The position numbers were made by a program, and so were the translations under genes. A DNA stretch of 64,000 bases from NCBI GenBank assembly GCA_947074195.1, contig CAMTOS010000003.1, positions 1 to 64,000 of the forward strand, written 5' to 3'. Under the pieces are notes generated by a model that did no database searches, was not told where the DNA came from, and saw nothing but the letters and a program-made list of their open reading frames with translations. Position 1 is the first letter of the stretch; every line of letters starts with the position of its first letter. The stretch comes from an uncultured Bacteroides sp. (lineage in GTDB: Bacteria > Bacteroidota > Bacteroidia > Bacteroidales > Bacteroidaceae). Below are positions 1 to 8,890 of the stretch, one piece after another.

Positions 1-2
1 CG

Positions 3-1025
3 GCCGAAGATAAATTCGAGATTACACGTACGTTCGATATGCATCCGTTTGTACCAAAAGGTGCGGCACTTGATGAGCGTTGCGAAGAGATATTTGCCAT
101 TCAGACTTCCGGACTGGCGCAACGCCTTGTGCATACACGCACGAAGAATGTGGTTGTGGGTATTTCAGGGGGACTCGATTCTACGCTTGCTCTATTGGTT
201 TGTGTACATACTTTCGATAAGCTCGGCTTATCGCGCGAAGGCATTATCGGTATTACCATGCCGGGGTTCGGTACAACAGACCGTACCTATAACAATGCCA
301 TTCAGCTGATGAAATCATTGGGAATTACCATTAGAGAGATCAGCATTAAAGCAGCTTGCATCCAGCATTTTAAAGATATAGATCACAATCCTGAGGTTCA
401 TGATATCACCTATGAAAACTCACAGGCACGCGAGCGCACCCAAATTCTGATGGATATAGCCAATCAGGTGGGCGGACTGGTCATTGGTACAGGCGATTTA
501 TCAGAGCTGGCACTGGGTTGGGCTACATACAACGGTGACCATATGTCGATGTATGCGGTGAATACAAGCATACCGAAAACATTGGTGAAACACCTGGTGA
601 AATGGGTAGCCGAACATGATGTAGATAAAAAATCGCGCGAAACATTGCTCGACATTGTAGATACACCGATCAGTCCGGAACTTATTCCTGCCGATGAAAA
701 CGGAAATATCAAACAGAAAACAGAAGATTTGGTCGGTCCGTATGAGTTGCATGATTTCTTCCTGTACTATTTCCTGAGATTCGGTTTCAGACCAACAAAG
801 ATTTTTATGCTTGCCACACTGGCCTTTAAATCGGTTTATACAGATGATGTGATTAAGAAATGGCTCTACATTTTCTTCAGACGCTTCTTTAATCAGCAGT
901 TCAAGCGCTCTTGTCTGCCCGATGGTCCGAAAGTGGGTAGCATCTCAATTAGTCCGCGAGGCGACTGGCGTATGCCAAGTGATGCTTCGTCAGCAGCATG
1001 GCTGGAAGAGATAGAGAAATTATAA
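3..1025 (+). CDS. nadE: NAD synthase (glutamine-dependent type), C-terminal part, 5' truncated by window edge
   Basis: The frame is open from the window edge, so this is the 3' part of a longer gene; the first in-frame ATG (39) is internal. The visible part is the synthetase domain, which adenylates and amidates nicotinate adenine dinucleotide to NAD. The ATP-pyrophosphatase P-loop SGGLDST is near the start of the visible part, followed by the [19 protein letters not shown] block typical of NadE. The missing upstream part should hold a nitrilase-like glutaminase domain, as in other Bacteroidetes; this is inference. It converges on the his operon and shares its terminator. Confidence 0.93.
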   Translation, partial: AEDKFEITRTFDMHPFVPKGAALDERCEEIFAIQTSGLAQRLVHTRTKNVVVGISGGLDSTLALLVCVHTFDKLGLSREGIIGITMPGFGTTDRTYNNAIQLMKSLGITIREISIKAACIQHFKDIDHNPEVHDITYENSQARERTQILMDIANQVGGLVIGTGDLSELALGWATYNGDHMSMYAVNTSIPKTLVKHLVKWVAEHDVDKKSRETLLDIVDTPISPELIPADENGNIKQKTEDLVGPYELHDFFLYYFLRFGFRPTKIFMLATLAFKSVYTDDVIKKWLYIFFRRFFNQQFKRSCLPDGPKVGSISISPRGDWRMPSDASSAAWLEEIEKL

Positions 1026-1044
1026 TTCAGAACAGATGACAAAT

Positions 1045-1086
1045 AAAAAAGTCAGTCGCACAAACGGTGCAGACTGACTTTTCTGT
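1045..1086. terminator. Bidirectional terminator between nadE and hisB
   Basis: GTCAGTC (1051-1057) pairs with GACTGAC (1072-1078), with GCAC/GTGC extending the stem around a small loop and one bulged A. It is flanked by runs of A on the left and T on the right, so it can end transcripts from both converging genes. Confidence 0.85.
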
Positions 1087-1088
1087 TT

Positions 1089-2210
1089 TTAAAGAACTCC
1101 CTTACTGGAAGGTAGTTCGTAATGGTAAATATCCCGCTTGATGGCCATCTTTATAGCCCTGGCCAATGCTTTGAATATTCCCTCTATTTTATGATGTTCG
1201 TTTTGTCCTTCGGCTTTGATGTTTAGATTCATCTTCGCCGCATCGCTAAGCGACTTAAAGAAATGAAGAAACATTTCGGTAGGCATATCTCCCACTTTCT
1301 CGCGATTAAACTCGGCATCCCAAACCAACCATGGACGGCCACCAAAATCCAGACAAACCTGGCACAGACAATCATCCATTGGCAATGCAAAACCATAACG
1401 CTCTATGCCACGTTTATTGCCGAGTGCCATCAGTAAACATTCACCCAGTGCGATAGCTGTATCTTCTATGGTATGATGCTCATCGACATTCAGGTCTCCC
1501 TTTACGCGAATCGTCAGATCAATACCCGAATGTTTACCAATCTGCTCCAGCATATGATCGAAGAAACCCAGTCCGGTAGAGATATCACATTGGCCGTGAC
1601 CATCGAGATTAACCGACACATAAATATCAGTCTCTTTGGTGGTACGTTGCACGTTAGCGCGGCGTTCACCAGCAAAAAGGAATTCGGTAATCTGATCCCA
1701 GTCGGTAGTTGCCAGCACACAATAGTCTTCAAGACCTTTCTCCTTCAATACCGACATATCAGATTGAAGCAAAATCGCTTTACAACCCAAATTCTTTGCC
1801 AGCTCAACATCCGTAGCACGATCGCCAATCACAAAACTTCCTGCCAGATCATATGCAGGATTATTTATATATTTGGTAAGCATTCCTGTGCGCGGTTTGC
1901 GGTTAGGACTATTCTCCTCGGGCATACTCGGATCGATAAAGACTTCATCGAACTCAATTCCCTCGCCTTTAAAAGTCTGCATCACCAGATTATGGACCGG
2001 CCAGAATGTATCTGCCGGGAATGAAGCTGTGCCCAAACCATCCTGATTGGTAACCATGGCCAGTTCGAAGTCAAGATTCTCGGCAATAAACTGAAGATTG
2101 CGAAATACTTTAGGATAGAAGACAAGTTTCTCATAGGCATCCAACTGATAATCTACAGGCGGTTCGAGAACCAATGTACCATCACGATCTATAAAAAGGA
2201 CTTTCTTCAT
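1089..2210 (-). CDS. hisB: Bifunctional histidinol-phosphatase / imidazoleglycerol-phosphate dehydratase
   Basis: This protein carries steps 6 and 8 of histidine synthesis. Residues 1-165 form a HAD phosphatase with the catalytic DRDGT motif (Asp8, Asp10). Residues about 180-373 form the IGP dehydratase, with His-rich metal-binding segments ([30 protein letters not shown]). The 373-residue length fits the fused form. Its ATG overlaps the hisC stop by 4 nt (ATGA), indicating translational coupling. It is the last gene of the minus-strand hisG-D-C-B cluster; hisH, A, F and I are not in the window. Confidence 0.97.
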   Translation of the reverse strand: MKKVLFIDRDGTLVLEPPVDYQLDAYEKLVFYPKVFRNLQFIAENLDFELAMVTNQDGLGTASFPADTFWPVHNLVMQTFKGEGIEFDEVFIDPSMPEENSPNRKPRTGMLTKYINNPAYDLAGSFVIGDRATDVELAKNLGCKAILLQSDMSVLKEKGLEDYCVLATTDWDQITEFLFAGERRANVQRTTKETDIYVSVNLDGHGQCDISTGLGFFDHMLEQIGKHSGIDLTIRVKGDLNVDEHHTIEDTAIALGECLLMALGNKRGIERYGFALPMDDCLCQVCLDFGGRPWLVWDAEFNREKVGDMPTEMFLHFFKSLSDAAKMNLNIKAEGQNEHHKIEGIFKALARAIKMAIKRDIYHYELPSSKGVL

Positions 2211-3262
2211 TGTGCATCCTCCATCTTTGAGAACTCTTTCAAAGCAGAAATCACGCTGTTATTCTCATTACGCATACCTACGGTAATACGAAGGCAATTC
2301 ATGCAAAGCGATATATTGTGACGATTTCTGACGATGATGCCATGAGATACAAAGTAATTATAAATCTTAACCGCATCGGTCACACGCATCAAAAAGAAGT
2401 TAGCATCCGATGGGTAGATGTGCTCCACACAAGATATTTTCAACAACTCTGCCTCAAAACGCAACTTCTCTTCTTTTAGCGTTTTCACCCAATGATCAAT
2501 TTCATAATGACGGTGAAGCATCTCCATGGCATGCTTTTGCGTCAGCATATTGATATTATATGGATACTTTATCTTATTCAGAATATGAATAATCTCTGGA
2601 GAAGCAAACGCCATACCCAAACGAATAGCGGCCGATGCCCATGCCTTGGAAAAAGTCTGCAATACTACCAGATTGGGATAATCTTTCAATCGTGAAATAA
2701 AAGAGTCTGTTTCTGAGAAATCGTTATAAGCTTCATCAAGAATCAGCAGGCCATCAAACTTATCGAGCACTTCGAGAATCATCTCTTTCGATAAATCGTT
2801 ACCTGTTGGATTGTTGGGCGAACAAAGAAAGATCAGCTTGGTGTGCTCATCAGTAGCAGCCAGAAGTTTATCGGCAGTGATTTGAAACTGATCATCGAGT
2901 AGTACTTTTCGATATTCCACATTATTCACATCGGCACAAACCTTATACATGCCATAAGTAGGATCGATAGCGACCACATTATCGATGCGTGGTTCGCAAA
3001 AGGCGCGAAACAATAAATCGATAGCCTCATCGCTACCATTGCCCAAAAAGATTTGCTCTACATCCACATCTTTCAGCTTACCAATCTTCTTTTTCAGATC
3101 AATCTGCAAAGGATCGGGATAGCGGTTGTGCGGAGAGTTATACGGAGACTCGTTGGCATCCAGGAAAACCGAAGCCTCTACACCATTGTATTCATCCCTG
3201 GCGGAGGAATAAGGCTTTAACGACCAGATATTCGGACGAGTCAGTTCTTGTAATGTTTTCAT
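2207..3262 (-). CDS. hisC: Histidinol-phosphate aminotransferase
   Basis: This is a PLP-dependent fold-type I aminotransferase that makes histidinol phosphate from imidazole-acetol phosphate and glutamate. SPNNPTG (148-154), DEAY (176-179) and the [12 protein letters not shown] block with the Schiff-base lysine (about Lys206) are all present. At 351 residues it is of normal length. It sits 28 nt after hisD and overlaps hisB by 4 nt, so it belongs to the same transcript and should be controlled by the attenuator upstream of hisG. Confidence 0.97.
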   Translation of the reverse strand: MKTLQELTRPNIWSLKPYSSARDEYNGVEASVFLDANESPYNSPHNRYPDPLQIDLKKKIGKLKDVDVEQIFLGNGSDEAIDLLFRAFCEPRIDNVVAIDPTYGMYKVCADVNNVEYRKVLLDDQFQITADKLLAATDEHTKLIFLCSPNNPTGNDLSKEMILEVLDKFDGLLILDEAYNDFSETDSFISRLKDYPNLVVLQTFSKAWASAAIRLGMAFASPEIIHILNKIKYPYNINMLTQKHAMEMLHRHYEIDHWVKTLKEEKLRFEAELLKISCVEHIYPSDANFFLMRVTDAVKIYNYFVSHGIIVRNRHNISLCMNCLRITVGMRNENNSVISALKEFSKMEDAQ

Positions 3263-3290
3263 ATTTCGGAGAAGTTAGATTTCTTTTATA

Positions 3291-4589
3291 TCAGTTGTTT
3301 ATTTCTTTAAGTCGCACCGAGACTGCATTCTTATGCGCATCGAGCATCTCGTTTTCGGCCATCACCTCAATGGCCGGTCCGATATTATTCAACCCTTCCC
3401 TGGTGAGTTCCTGGAAGGTAATCTTACGAATGAAACTATCGAGACTAACGCCACTATACGCATGGGCATAGCCATTGGTTGGCAATGTATGGTTTGTACC
3501 CGAGGCATAATCGCCGGCACTCTCAGGAGAATAAGCACCCAGAAAAACCGAACCCGCATTGACAATACGACCTGCAATGCTCATATAATCTTCCGTTTCG
3601 ATAATCAGGTGTTCGGGGGCATATTGATTAGTCATATCAATCGCCTCATCCATATCTTTAACTAAAATCAGCCTGCTGTTATCGAGCGATTTCGCTGCAA
3701 TCTCTTTTCGTGGTAATTGCGCCAGCTGCGTGTCGATTTCTTTGACTACATTATCTATCAACTCCTGAGAAGTAGTGATAAGTATCGCCTGACTATCGAT
3801 TCCGTGTTCTGATTGAGAAAGCAGATCAGCAGCAATAAATGCCGGGTTAGCCGTAGCATCAGCCAGTACTTCTACTTCGGAAGGACCTGCAGGCATATCA
3901 ATCGCCACATCGCGCAGACTCACCAACTGTTTGGCAGCAGTTACATACTGATTCCCGGGACCGAATATCTTATAAACTTTAGGAACAGATTCAGTGCCAT
4001 AAGCCATAGCAGCAATTGCCTGTACACCACCAATCTTGAATATCTTATTTACTCCTGCTAAATGTGCAGCATATAAAACGGCAGGGTGAACTTTGCCTGA
4101 TGATTGAGGCGGCGTGCAAAGGACAATCTCTTTGCAACCGGCAATCTGAGCAGGGATAGCCAGCATCAGCACAGTAGAAAACAGTGGCGCCGTTCCACCG
4201 GGAATATATAGTCCCACCTTTTCTATGCCGACAGCTTTCTGCCAGCATACCACACCGGGAGTAGTCTCTATCTTTTTTCCCGCGAAGCGCTGCGATTCAT
4301 GAAAAGTCCTGATATTGCCGGCAGCCAGTTCGATAGCCGCTTTCAGTTTGGCATCAAGCGTCTGGCAAGCCTCTTCTATTTCAACGGGAGTAACAATGAG
4401 GCTGTCCATATCGACTTTGTCATACAAAGCCTCATATTCGAGAACAGCTCTGTCACCTTTGTGTATGACTTTATCGATGATCACCCTTACCTTATCAAAA
4501 AGAGATTCGGTTTCAAGCATCGGACGTTTCAGACATTCAGCCCATTCGCTGCGTGTAGGATATTTAATTATTTTCATCTCAGGATTCAA
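3291..4589 (-). CDS. hisD: Histidinol dehydrogenase
   Basis: HisD oxidises histidinol to histidine in two NAD-dependent steps. Family signatures visible in this 432-residue protein are the GPGNQYVTAAKQLV block, MPAGPSEVEVLAD, LLSQSEHG (zinc and substrate ligands) and QYAPEHL. The start lies 5 nt downstream of the hisG stop, giving tight operon packing. Nothing unusual is seen. Confidence 0.97.
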   Translation of the reverse strand: MNPEMKIIKYPTRSEWAECLKRPMLETESLFDKVRVIIDKVIHKGDRAVLEYEALYDKVDMDSLIVTPVEIEEACQTLDAKLKAAIELAAGNIRTFHESQRFAGKKIETTPGVVCWQKAVGIEKVGLYIPGGTAPLFSTVLMLAIPAQIAGCKEIVLCTPPQSSGKVHPAVLYAAHLAGVNKIFKIGGVQAIAAMAYGTESVPKVYKIFGPGNQYVTAAKQLVSLRDVAIDMPAGPSEVEVLADATANPAFIAADLLSQSEHGIDSQAILITTSQELIDNVVKEIDTQLAQLPRKEIAAKSLDNSRLILVKDMDEAIDMTNQYAPEHLIIETEDYMSIAGRIVNAGSVFLGAYSPESAGDYASGTNHTLPTNGYAHAYSGVSLDSFIRKITFQELTREGLNNIGPAIEVMAENEMLDAHKNAVSVRLKEINN

Positions 4590-4594
4590 TTAGA

Positions 4595-5449
4595 TTATAC
4601 AATCATTTTCTCGATAGGTAATACTAAAATGCCTTCTGCACCCAGTGCTTTCAGCTTTCCAATAATTTCCCAGAAACGTTTCTGATCGAGAACAGTATGA
4701 ACTGAACACCAACCCTCCTGCGCCAAAGGCATCACAGTGGGGCTCTTCATGCCCGGAAGAACTTCAATAATCTCCTGAAGTTTATCTTTAGGAGCATTCA
4801 TCAATACATATTTCTTATCTTCGGCAGTCTTTACCGCATTGAGTCTGAAAAGTAATTCATTCAAAATCTCTTTTTTTTCGGACGATAAATTCTTGTTCGC
4901 AATAAGCAGTGCCTCAGACTTGAGAATAACCTCCACCTCTTTCAGGCGATTACTTACCAATGTTGATCCCGAGCTTACGATATCAAAAATAGCATCAGCC
5001 AAACCAATACCAGGAGCCACTTCAACAGAGCCGGTAATGACATGAACCTCTGATTCTACATTCTGCTCTTTCATATAAGTCTTCAGAATTTCAGGATAAG
5101 ATGTAGCAATCTTCTTCCCTTGGAACCAGCTTATACCAGGATAATCAATATCCTTAGGAATAGCCAAGGACAGATGGCATTTGCTGAAACCCAAACGTCT
5201 GACCAGTTCGGCATCTTCACCTTTTTCCACGAATTCATTCTCACCTACTATGCCTAAATCGGCCACACCGGTTGCCACAGATTGGGGAATATCATCATCG
5301 CGAAGAAACAGAACTTCGACAGGAAAGTTAGTAGACTGCACCAAAAGCGTACGTTTGGTTGCACTAAGTTTTATATCGGCTTCAGCCAAAATAGACATTG
5401 TCTCTTCAAAAAGTCGACCTTTTGCCTGTACTGCTATTCGTAGTAACAT
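4595..5449 (-). CDS. hisG: ATP phosphoribosyltransferase, long form
   Basis: HisG catalyses the first, committed step of histidine synthesis (ATP plus PRPP). At 284 residues it is the long form: the catalytic lobes cover about residues 1-205 (including GVADLGIVGENEFVE and the PRPP-binding segment IFDIVSSGSTLVSN), followed by a C-terminal ACT-like regulatory domain that binds histidine. A long-form enzyme needs no HisZ partner. It is the first structural gene after the attenuator, so it is probably controlled twice: by transcription attenuation (seen in sequence) and by feedback inhibition (known for the family). Confidence 0.97.
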   Translation of the reverse strand: MLLRIAVQAKGRLFEETMSILAEADIKLSATKRTLLVQSTNFPVEVLFLRDDDIPQSVATGVADLGIVGENEFVEKGEDAELVRRLGFSKCHLSLAIPKDIDYPGISWFQGKKIATSYPEILKTYMKEQNVESEVHVITGSVEVAPGIGLADAIFDIVSSGSTLVSNRLKEVEVILKSEALLIANKNLSSEKKEILNELLFRLNAVKTAEDKKYVLMNAPKDKLQEIIEVLPGMKSPTVMPLAQEGWCSVHTVLDQKRFWEIIGKLKALGAEGILVLPIEKMIV

Positions 5450-5489
5450 AGTAGATTTATTTATAATTTATGATTAATAATCGGTTTAG

Positions 5490-5564
5490 AGAAAATAAAA
5501 AAGGCTTACCAATGGTAAGCCCCGAATATCTTGATGAATTAACAACATATCAAAATAGCCCACC
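5490..5564 (-). promoter_or_regulatory. his operon attenuator: antiterminator and intrinsic terminator
   Basis: On the minus strand, GGCTTACC (5521-5514) and GGTAAGCC (5510-5503) form a perfect 8-bp stem with an ATT loop, followed by six T and a further T-rich run (5502-5490): an intrinsic terminator before hisG. The alternative fold pairs GGTGGGCT (5564-5557), just after the leader stop, with the terminator 5' arm GGGCTTACC using two G-U pairs and a closing U-G pair. It is extended by ATTTTGAT pairing with ATCAAGAT. The two folds exclude each other. A ribosome at the leader stop codon would cover GGTGGGCT; one stalled at the His codons would leave it free. Confidence 0.88.
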
Positions 5565-5567
5565 GTT

Positions 5568-5612
5568 TTACGCGTCAGGAATATGATGATGATGTGTTAG
5601 AATATATTTCAT
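5568..5612 (-). CDS. hisL: his leader peptide (14 residues, four consecutive His)
   Basis: A small reading frame starts about 22 nt after the -7 box and encodes MKYILTHHHHIPDA followed by TAA. Its four adjacent CAT codons lie 18 nt upstream of the antiterminator arm. The arrangement of His run, mutually exclusive hairpins and hisG matches classical ribosome-mediated attenuation as in enterobacterial hisL, although the sequence is unrelated beyond the His run. It is too short for routine gene calling. Confidence 0.88.
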   Translation of the reverse strand: MKYILTHHHHIPDA

Positions 5613-5633
5613 ATCTTTCTTATTATCTTGCGA

Positions 5634-5664
5634 CAAATGTATAGCATTCTTTTCATCCAGCAAA
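5634..5664 (-). promoter_or_regulatory. his operon promoter (Bacteroidetes type)
   Basis: On the minus strand TTTG (5664-5661) is followed after 19 nt by TACATTTG (5641-5634), matching the Bacteroidetes primary-sigma consensus TTTG-N19-21-TAnnTTTG. Transcription would start near 5629, placing the leader ATG at 5612 close to the RNA 5' end. Confidence 0.8.
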
Positions 5665-5694
5665 ATAATTATAACTTTTTCTTTCGTTTTACTT

Positions 5695-6186
5695 TCAAAT
5701 TAAAGGTAAAACCTCTTCTGGTTCAACATTACATGCTTCAAAAAACATCTCTTCTTTTGCTTTATCCTGCGGGAAAGTAAAGTAAGTACATACAGCCTCA
5801 CTGCACAATTCGCCTTCAGTATTATAAAGCCTGGCATCGATTATAGCAATGTTCCGTTTCATTTCACGAATGCTTGCCCGAAGCACTACATGAGAGTCTT
5901 TTGTACTAATAGCTTTACGATATCGCGTCTCCATTTTGGAAGTCATGCCCGTGGTTTGTAGTTTACGAATAACTACCCAGGCACATATTTCATCTAAAAG
6001 AACGGCTTGTATACCTCCATGAAGCGTATCCAGCCATCCCTGAAACTCAGTACGCGGTTTCCAGATACTTACAATCTCGTCACCATCTTCGTAAAATTCC
6101 ATACGCACACCCGATTCGTTATTGGGAGCGCATCCAAAACAATTATAACCTTCGAGGCCTTTCCAGGGGTTGATGATTTTCTTCAT
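5695..6186 (-). CDS. PaaI-type hotdog-fold acyl-CoA thioesterase
   Basis: This 163-residue protein has the single-domain hotdog pattern of the 4HBT/PaaI family: a central LDTLHGGIQAVLLDE segment whose His-Gly-Gly and following acidic residue match the usual active-site region. Members hydrolyse acyl-CoA thioesters; the substrate cannot be read from the sequence. The N-terminal GYNCFGCAPNNESGV segment resembles the Cys-containing leader of the UPF0152/YbaW-like thioesterases. It is monocistronic, with a -7 box TATATTTG at 6236-6229. Confidence 0.8.
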   Translation of the reverse strand: MKKIINPWKGLEGYNCFGCAPNNESGVRMEFYEDGDEIVSIWKPRTEFQGWLDTLHGGIQAVLLDEICAWVVIRKLQTTGMTSKMETRYRKAISTKDSHVVLRASIREMKRNIAIIDARLYNTEGELCSEAVCTYFTFPQDKAKEEMFFEACNVEPEEVLPLI

Positions 6187-6241
6187 AGATCCTGTATATT
6201 TTAATTAATATATTTAATTGACTGATTGCAAATATAAAAAC

Positions 6242-6272
6242 AAAAACGGTATAACCCGTCTGGATTATACCG
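6242..6272 (-). terminator. Intrinsic terminator downstream of the 124-residue protein gene
   Basis: CGGTATAA (6247-6254) and TTATACCG (6265-6272) form the stem. On the minus strand it is followed by TTTTTGTTTTTATATTTG, so the U-tract runs directly into the thioesterase gene's -7 box. Confidence 0.8.
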
Positions 6273-6299
6273 CTTATCAATGAAATATCTGATATTTAA

Positions 6300-6674
6300 T
6301 CATGAATCAAATTCAGTATCCTTACCTAATAAATCATTTTCTCTGAAATAATCTACCAGATTTACAATAACTTCTTTAATATTTCCCTGCAACTCTGGTG
6401 AAAGGAATTGAATTTCGCATTCAAACTTATTCTCCATTCGTTTAAAGATATCACCGGGAAATAAAGTCCACTCTGTTTCACGGTCAATATCAGGATAAAA
6501 AGCAATTTCTACAGTATCGGCATGAAGCACTACTTTACCGAAGAAAGTCTTCTTTCCATTATATTCCGCCCAAACTTCATAATGATGTTCTTCGTCAATT
6601 GTTTCAGTCAACGGTGGTACGTAATTTCTGAAATCATTGCGAATGTCTTTGAACATTCTTTTTAGCTTATCCAT
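6300..6674 (-). CDS. Conserved hypothetical protein, paralogue of the upstream gene
   Basis: This soluble 124-residue protein has no signal peptide or membrane segment. It shares its layout with the next gene upstream (6686-7063): HYEVWAEYNGKKTFFGKVV versus HYELTTVANGQKHLFAYVV, then a valine/isoleucine-rich strand, a WTLFP/RQLFP motif and a C-terminal amphipathic helix ending in a Tyr/Phe-rich turn. The two lie 11 nt apart and were probably produced by tandem duplication and are co-transcribed. I do not recognise a named family. The alternation of strands and one long helix suggests a small alpha/beta fold; function unknown. Confidence 0.75.
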   Translation of the reverse strand: MDKLKRMFKDIRNDFRNYVPPLTETIDEEHHYEVWAEYNGKKTFFGKVVLHADTVEIAFYPDIDRETEWTLFPGDIFKRMENKFECEIQFLSPELQGNIKEVIVNLVDYFRENDLLGKDTEFDS

Positions 6675-6685
6675 ATGATTTATTG

Positions 6686-7063
6686 TTATGCATTAGTAAT
6701 CCAACCTTTTTCATCGTAATAATATTTAAGCTGCTCAATTGCATCCTGAATATCCTTACGTAAATCATCTACCTGCGCATCTCTGATTTCCAGACGGCGA
6801 TGATCATTCATCATCTTAAGAAGTCTTTCAGGAAATAACTGTCTGGCATCCGCATCAGAGATCTGCGTATTAAAACCTACTGTTATTACATGTTCATGCG
6901 CCACTACATAAGCAAATAAATGTTTCTGACCATTGGCTACTGTCGTTAGCTCATAATGAGTTGGAGTATCAATTACTTCACAAGTAGGAGTTGCAGAACT
7001 TTTAATATATTGTCTCACCATCTCGAAAGATTGGTTAACACGTGGTTTGTTGAAATCTGACAT
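6686..7063 (-). CDS. Conserved hypothetical protein, first of a tandem paralogous pair
   Basis: This 125-residue soluble protein is related to the following gene (see 6300-6674) by the HYEL...NGQKHLFAYVV block and the RQLFPERLLKMMND motif. Its N terminus is more polar and lacks the basic MDKLKRMFKDIRNDFR helix of its partner. A promoter with -7 box TAAATTTG (7108-7101) precedes it. Product function unknown; the pair may form a heterodimer, which is speculation from the tandem arrangement alone. Confidence 0.75.
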   Translation of the reverse strand: MSDFNKPRVNQSFEMVRQYIKSSATPTCEVIDTPTHYELTTVANGQKHLFAYVVAHEHVITVGFNTQISDADARQLFPERLLKMMNDHRRLEIRDAQVDDLRKDIQDAIEQLKYYYDEKGWITNA

Positions 7064-7207
7064 ATCATATATTTTTAAGTTGTTACAATATTTATCTTAT
7101 CAAATTTAAAACAGCCAGAATCGTTCATTGTTTAAAAAATACGGGCAATTTTCTGTATCGCTTATTCTTTTTTGGCATTAAGACTTTCTTTTATCACCTA
7201 TATAATA

Positions 7208-7240
7208 AAAAAACGCCACAACTATGAGTTAGTCGTGGCG
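7208..7240 (-). terminator. Intrinsic terminator downstream of marC-like gene
   Basis: CGCCAC (7214-7219) pairs with GTGGCG (7235-7240). On the minus strand the hairpin is followed by seven T residues. Confidence 0.75.
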
Positions 7241-7267
7241 TCAATAGAATATATTATAATCTTATAG

Positions 7268-7864
7268 TTATTTCTGTAAACCTTCGAGCAAAAGCATAAT
7301 ATTGCCGGTAAAAAGTTTTACTGAGATGGCAAGAAGAATAATACCAAAGAATTTACGTATTATATAAATACCTCCCTTACCCAGGAAGCGTTCAACTCTA
7401 CCTGTCATGCTTACTACAAAGTAAACCCATATCATATTTAATATCAAGGCGATAATGATGTTAACACTAAAATACTCGGCCCTTAACGAAAGCAAAGTTG
7501 TAAACGCACCCGCTCCGGCTAACAATGGAAATACCAGCGGAACCAATGTTGCTTCTTTAATAGGTCCCTGATTCTTGAAGATTTCAATATCAAGGATCAT
7601 TTCAAGAGACATCAGAAAGATGACAAATGCACCTGCTACAGCAAAAGACTCGATATCAACATGAAAAAGCTTAAGCATCATATCACCGGCATAGAAAAAG
7701 CCAAGCAACAATGCCAAAGAAATTAAAGTAGCTTTTGTCGCATTTACTCCTTTGCCTTTTTCTTTTAAACTGATAATAATCGGAATAGATCCGATGATGT
7801 CGATTACAGCAAACAAAACAATAAATGCACTGATTGTTTGCTGGAAATTAAAATTTGAAAACAT
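7268..7864 (-). CDS. MarC/YhgN family integral membrane protein
   Basis: This 198-residue protein has about six hydrophobic segments spanning nearly its whole length. It carries the MarC family pattern, with AVIDIIGSIPIIISL in the first helix and PLVFPLLAGAGAFTTLL in the middle (the conserved P-x-x-x-x-G-P/A region). The physiological substrate of the family is unknown; E. coli MarC was once linked to multiple antibiotic resistance but this was later disputed. A -7 box TATCTTTG lies at 7890-7883. It is divergent from the Crp/Fnr-type regulator. Confidence 0.88.
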   Translation of the reverse strand: MFSNFNFQQTISAFIVLFAVIDIIGSIPIIISLKEKGKGVNATKATLISLALLLGFFYAGDMMLKLFHVDIESFAVAGAFVIFLMSLEMILDIEIFKNQGPIKEATLVPLVFPLLAGAGAFTTLLSLRAEYFSVNIIIALILNMIWVYFVVSMTGRVERFLGKGGIYIIRKFFGIILLAISVKLFTGNIMLLLEGLQK

Positions 7865-8043
7865 ATATCATTATTTTTTTGGCAAAGATAATCGATTTTT
7901 ATGCATTCTCCAATCTATGCTCTCTAAGAATGAGGATTGTTAATTAATAAATGATAAATAATGTAAAATCAAAGCGTTAAAAAGTATATTACAGTTTCTT
8001 AATTGTTATTTTTGTAATTAGCTAACATTAAAAATACGGGAGT

Positions 8044-8715
8044 ATGGATACAATGTTCAATACATTACTACAGTTGCCACTCTTTCAGGGTCTGTGTCAT
8101 GAAGATTTCACTTATATATTAGAGAAAACCAAACTTCATTTTACAAAACATAAACCAAACGAGGTTATAATTGAAAGCGGTAAGCGATGCGATAAACTTG
8201 TGTTTCTGCTGAATGGTGTCATTAGTGCAGAAACAACATCAAAAGATGAATTATATTCATTTGTCGAATATATAGAAGCTCCTGCTGTACTTGAGCCTCA
8301 ATCTCTGTTTGGCATGCAGATTGACTACTCCTCAACGTATACTGCCCGCACTGAAGTGCACACAATATCAATTTGTAAATCATTTATTCTTAGTGGTTTG
8401 ATGAAGTTCGAGATATTCAGACTGAATTATATGAATATCATAAGCAATCGTGCTCAAATGCTATATAATCGAATATGGGATCAGACGCCTGCAGATGTTG
8501 AAGGACGAATTATCCGTTTCATTATATCACATGTTGAGAAACCAGTTGGCGAAAAGGTGCTGAAAGCTAAGATGGAAGATCTGGCTCAATGCCTGGATGA
8601 TACAAGACTAAACATTTCGAAGGCATTGAATAATTTACAAGACAAAGAGCTTCTTGTACTTCGAAGAAAAGAAATTATCATCCCTGATGCCTCTAAACTT
8701 GTAGACTACAAGTAA
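8044..8715 (+). CDS. Crp/Fnr family transcriptional regulator
   Basis: Residues about 10-125 form a cyclic-nucleotide-binding-like beta barrel ([21 protein letters not shown]). Residues about 150-215 form a winged HTH ([39 protein letters not shown]). The Cys pattern of an FNR iron-sulfur cluster is absent. The arginine/serine set of a true cAMP pocket is not evident either, so the ligand is unknown. A -7 box TATTTTTG is at 8007-8014. The divergent neighbour is marC-like. Many Bacteroidetes genomes encode several such regulators with poorly known targets. Confidence 0.88.
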   Translation: MDTMFNTLLQLPLFQGLCHEDFTYILEKTKLHFTKHKPNEVIIESGKRCDKLVFLLNGVISAETTSKDELYSFVEYIEAPAVLEPQSLFGMQIDYSSTYTARTEVHTISICKSFILSGLMKFEIFRLNYMNIISNRAQMLYNRIWDQTPADVEGRIIRFIISHVEKPVGEKVLKAKMEDLAQCLDDTRLNISKALNNLQDKELLVLRRKEIIIPDASKLVDYK

Positions 8716-8740
8716 TGATAGCGATATTATCCGTTAAACG

Positions 8741-8779
8741 AAAAGAGATTTATCCTGATTTCGGATGAATCTCTTTTTT
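8741..8779 (+). terminator. Intrinsic terminator after the Crp/Fnr gene
   Basis: AAAAGAGATT (8741-8750) pairs with AATCTCTTTT (8768-8777), extended inward by TATCC/GGATG around a 7-nt loop, with a T-run at the end. Confidence 0.9.
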
Positions 8780-8890
8780 GTTTAACAGATTCACAACTTA
8801 TCATTTTAAGATTGTCCCGGCGTTTTTATTAATTAAAGAATTTAATAAAAGAGCAGAATAAATTAAATTTGCAATAAAAAGAAAAGAGTT

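Noticed and set aside
1473..2024. Plus-strand frame of 183 codons inside hisB
   Set aside because: Fully antisense to hisB, whose domains and motifs are unambiguous; no family resemblance.
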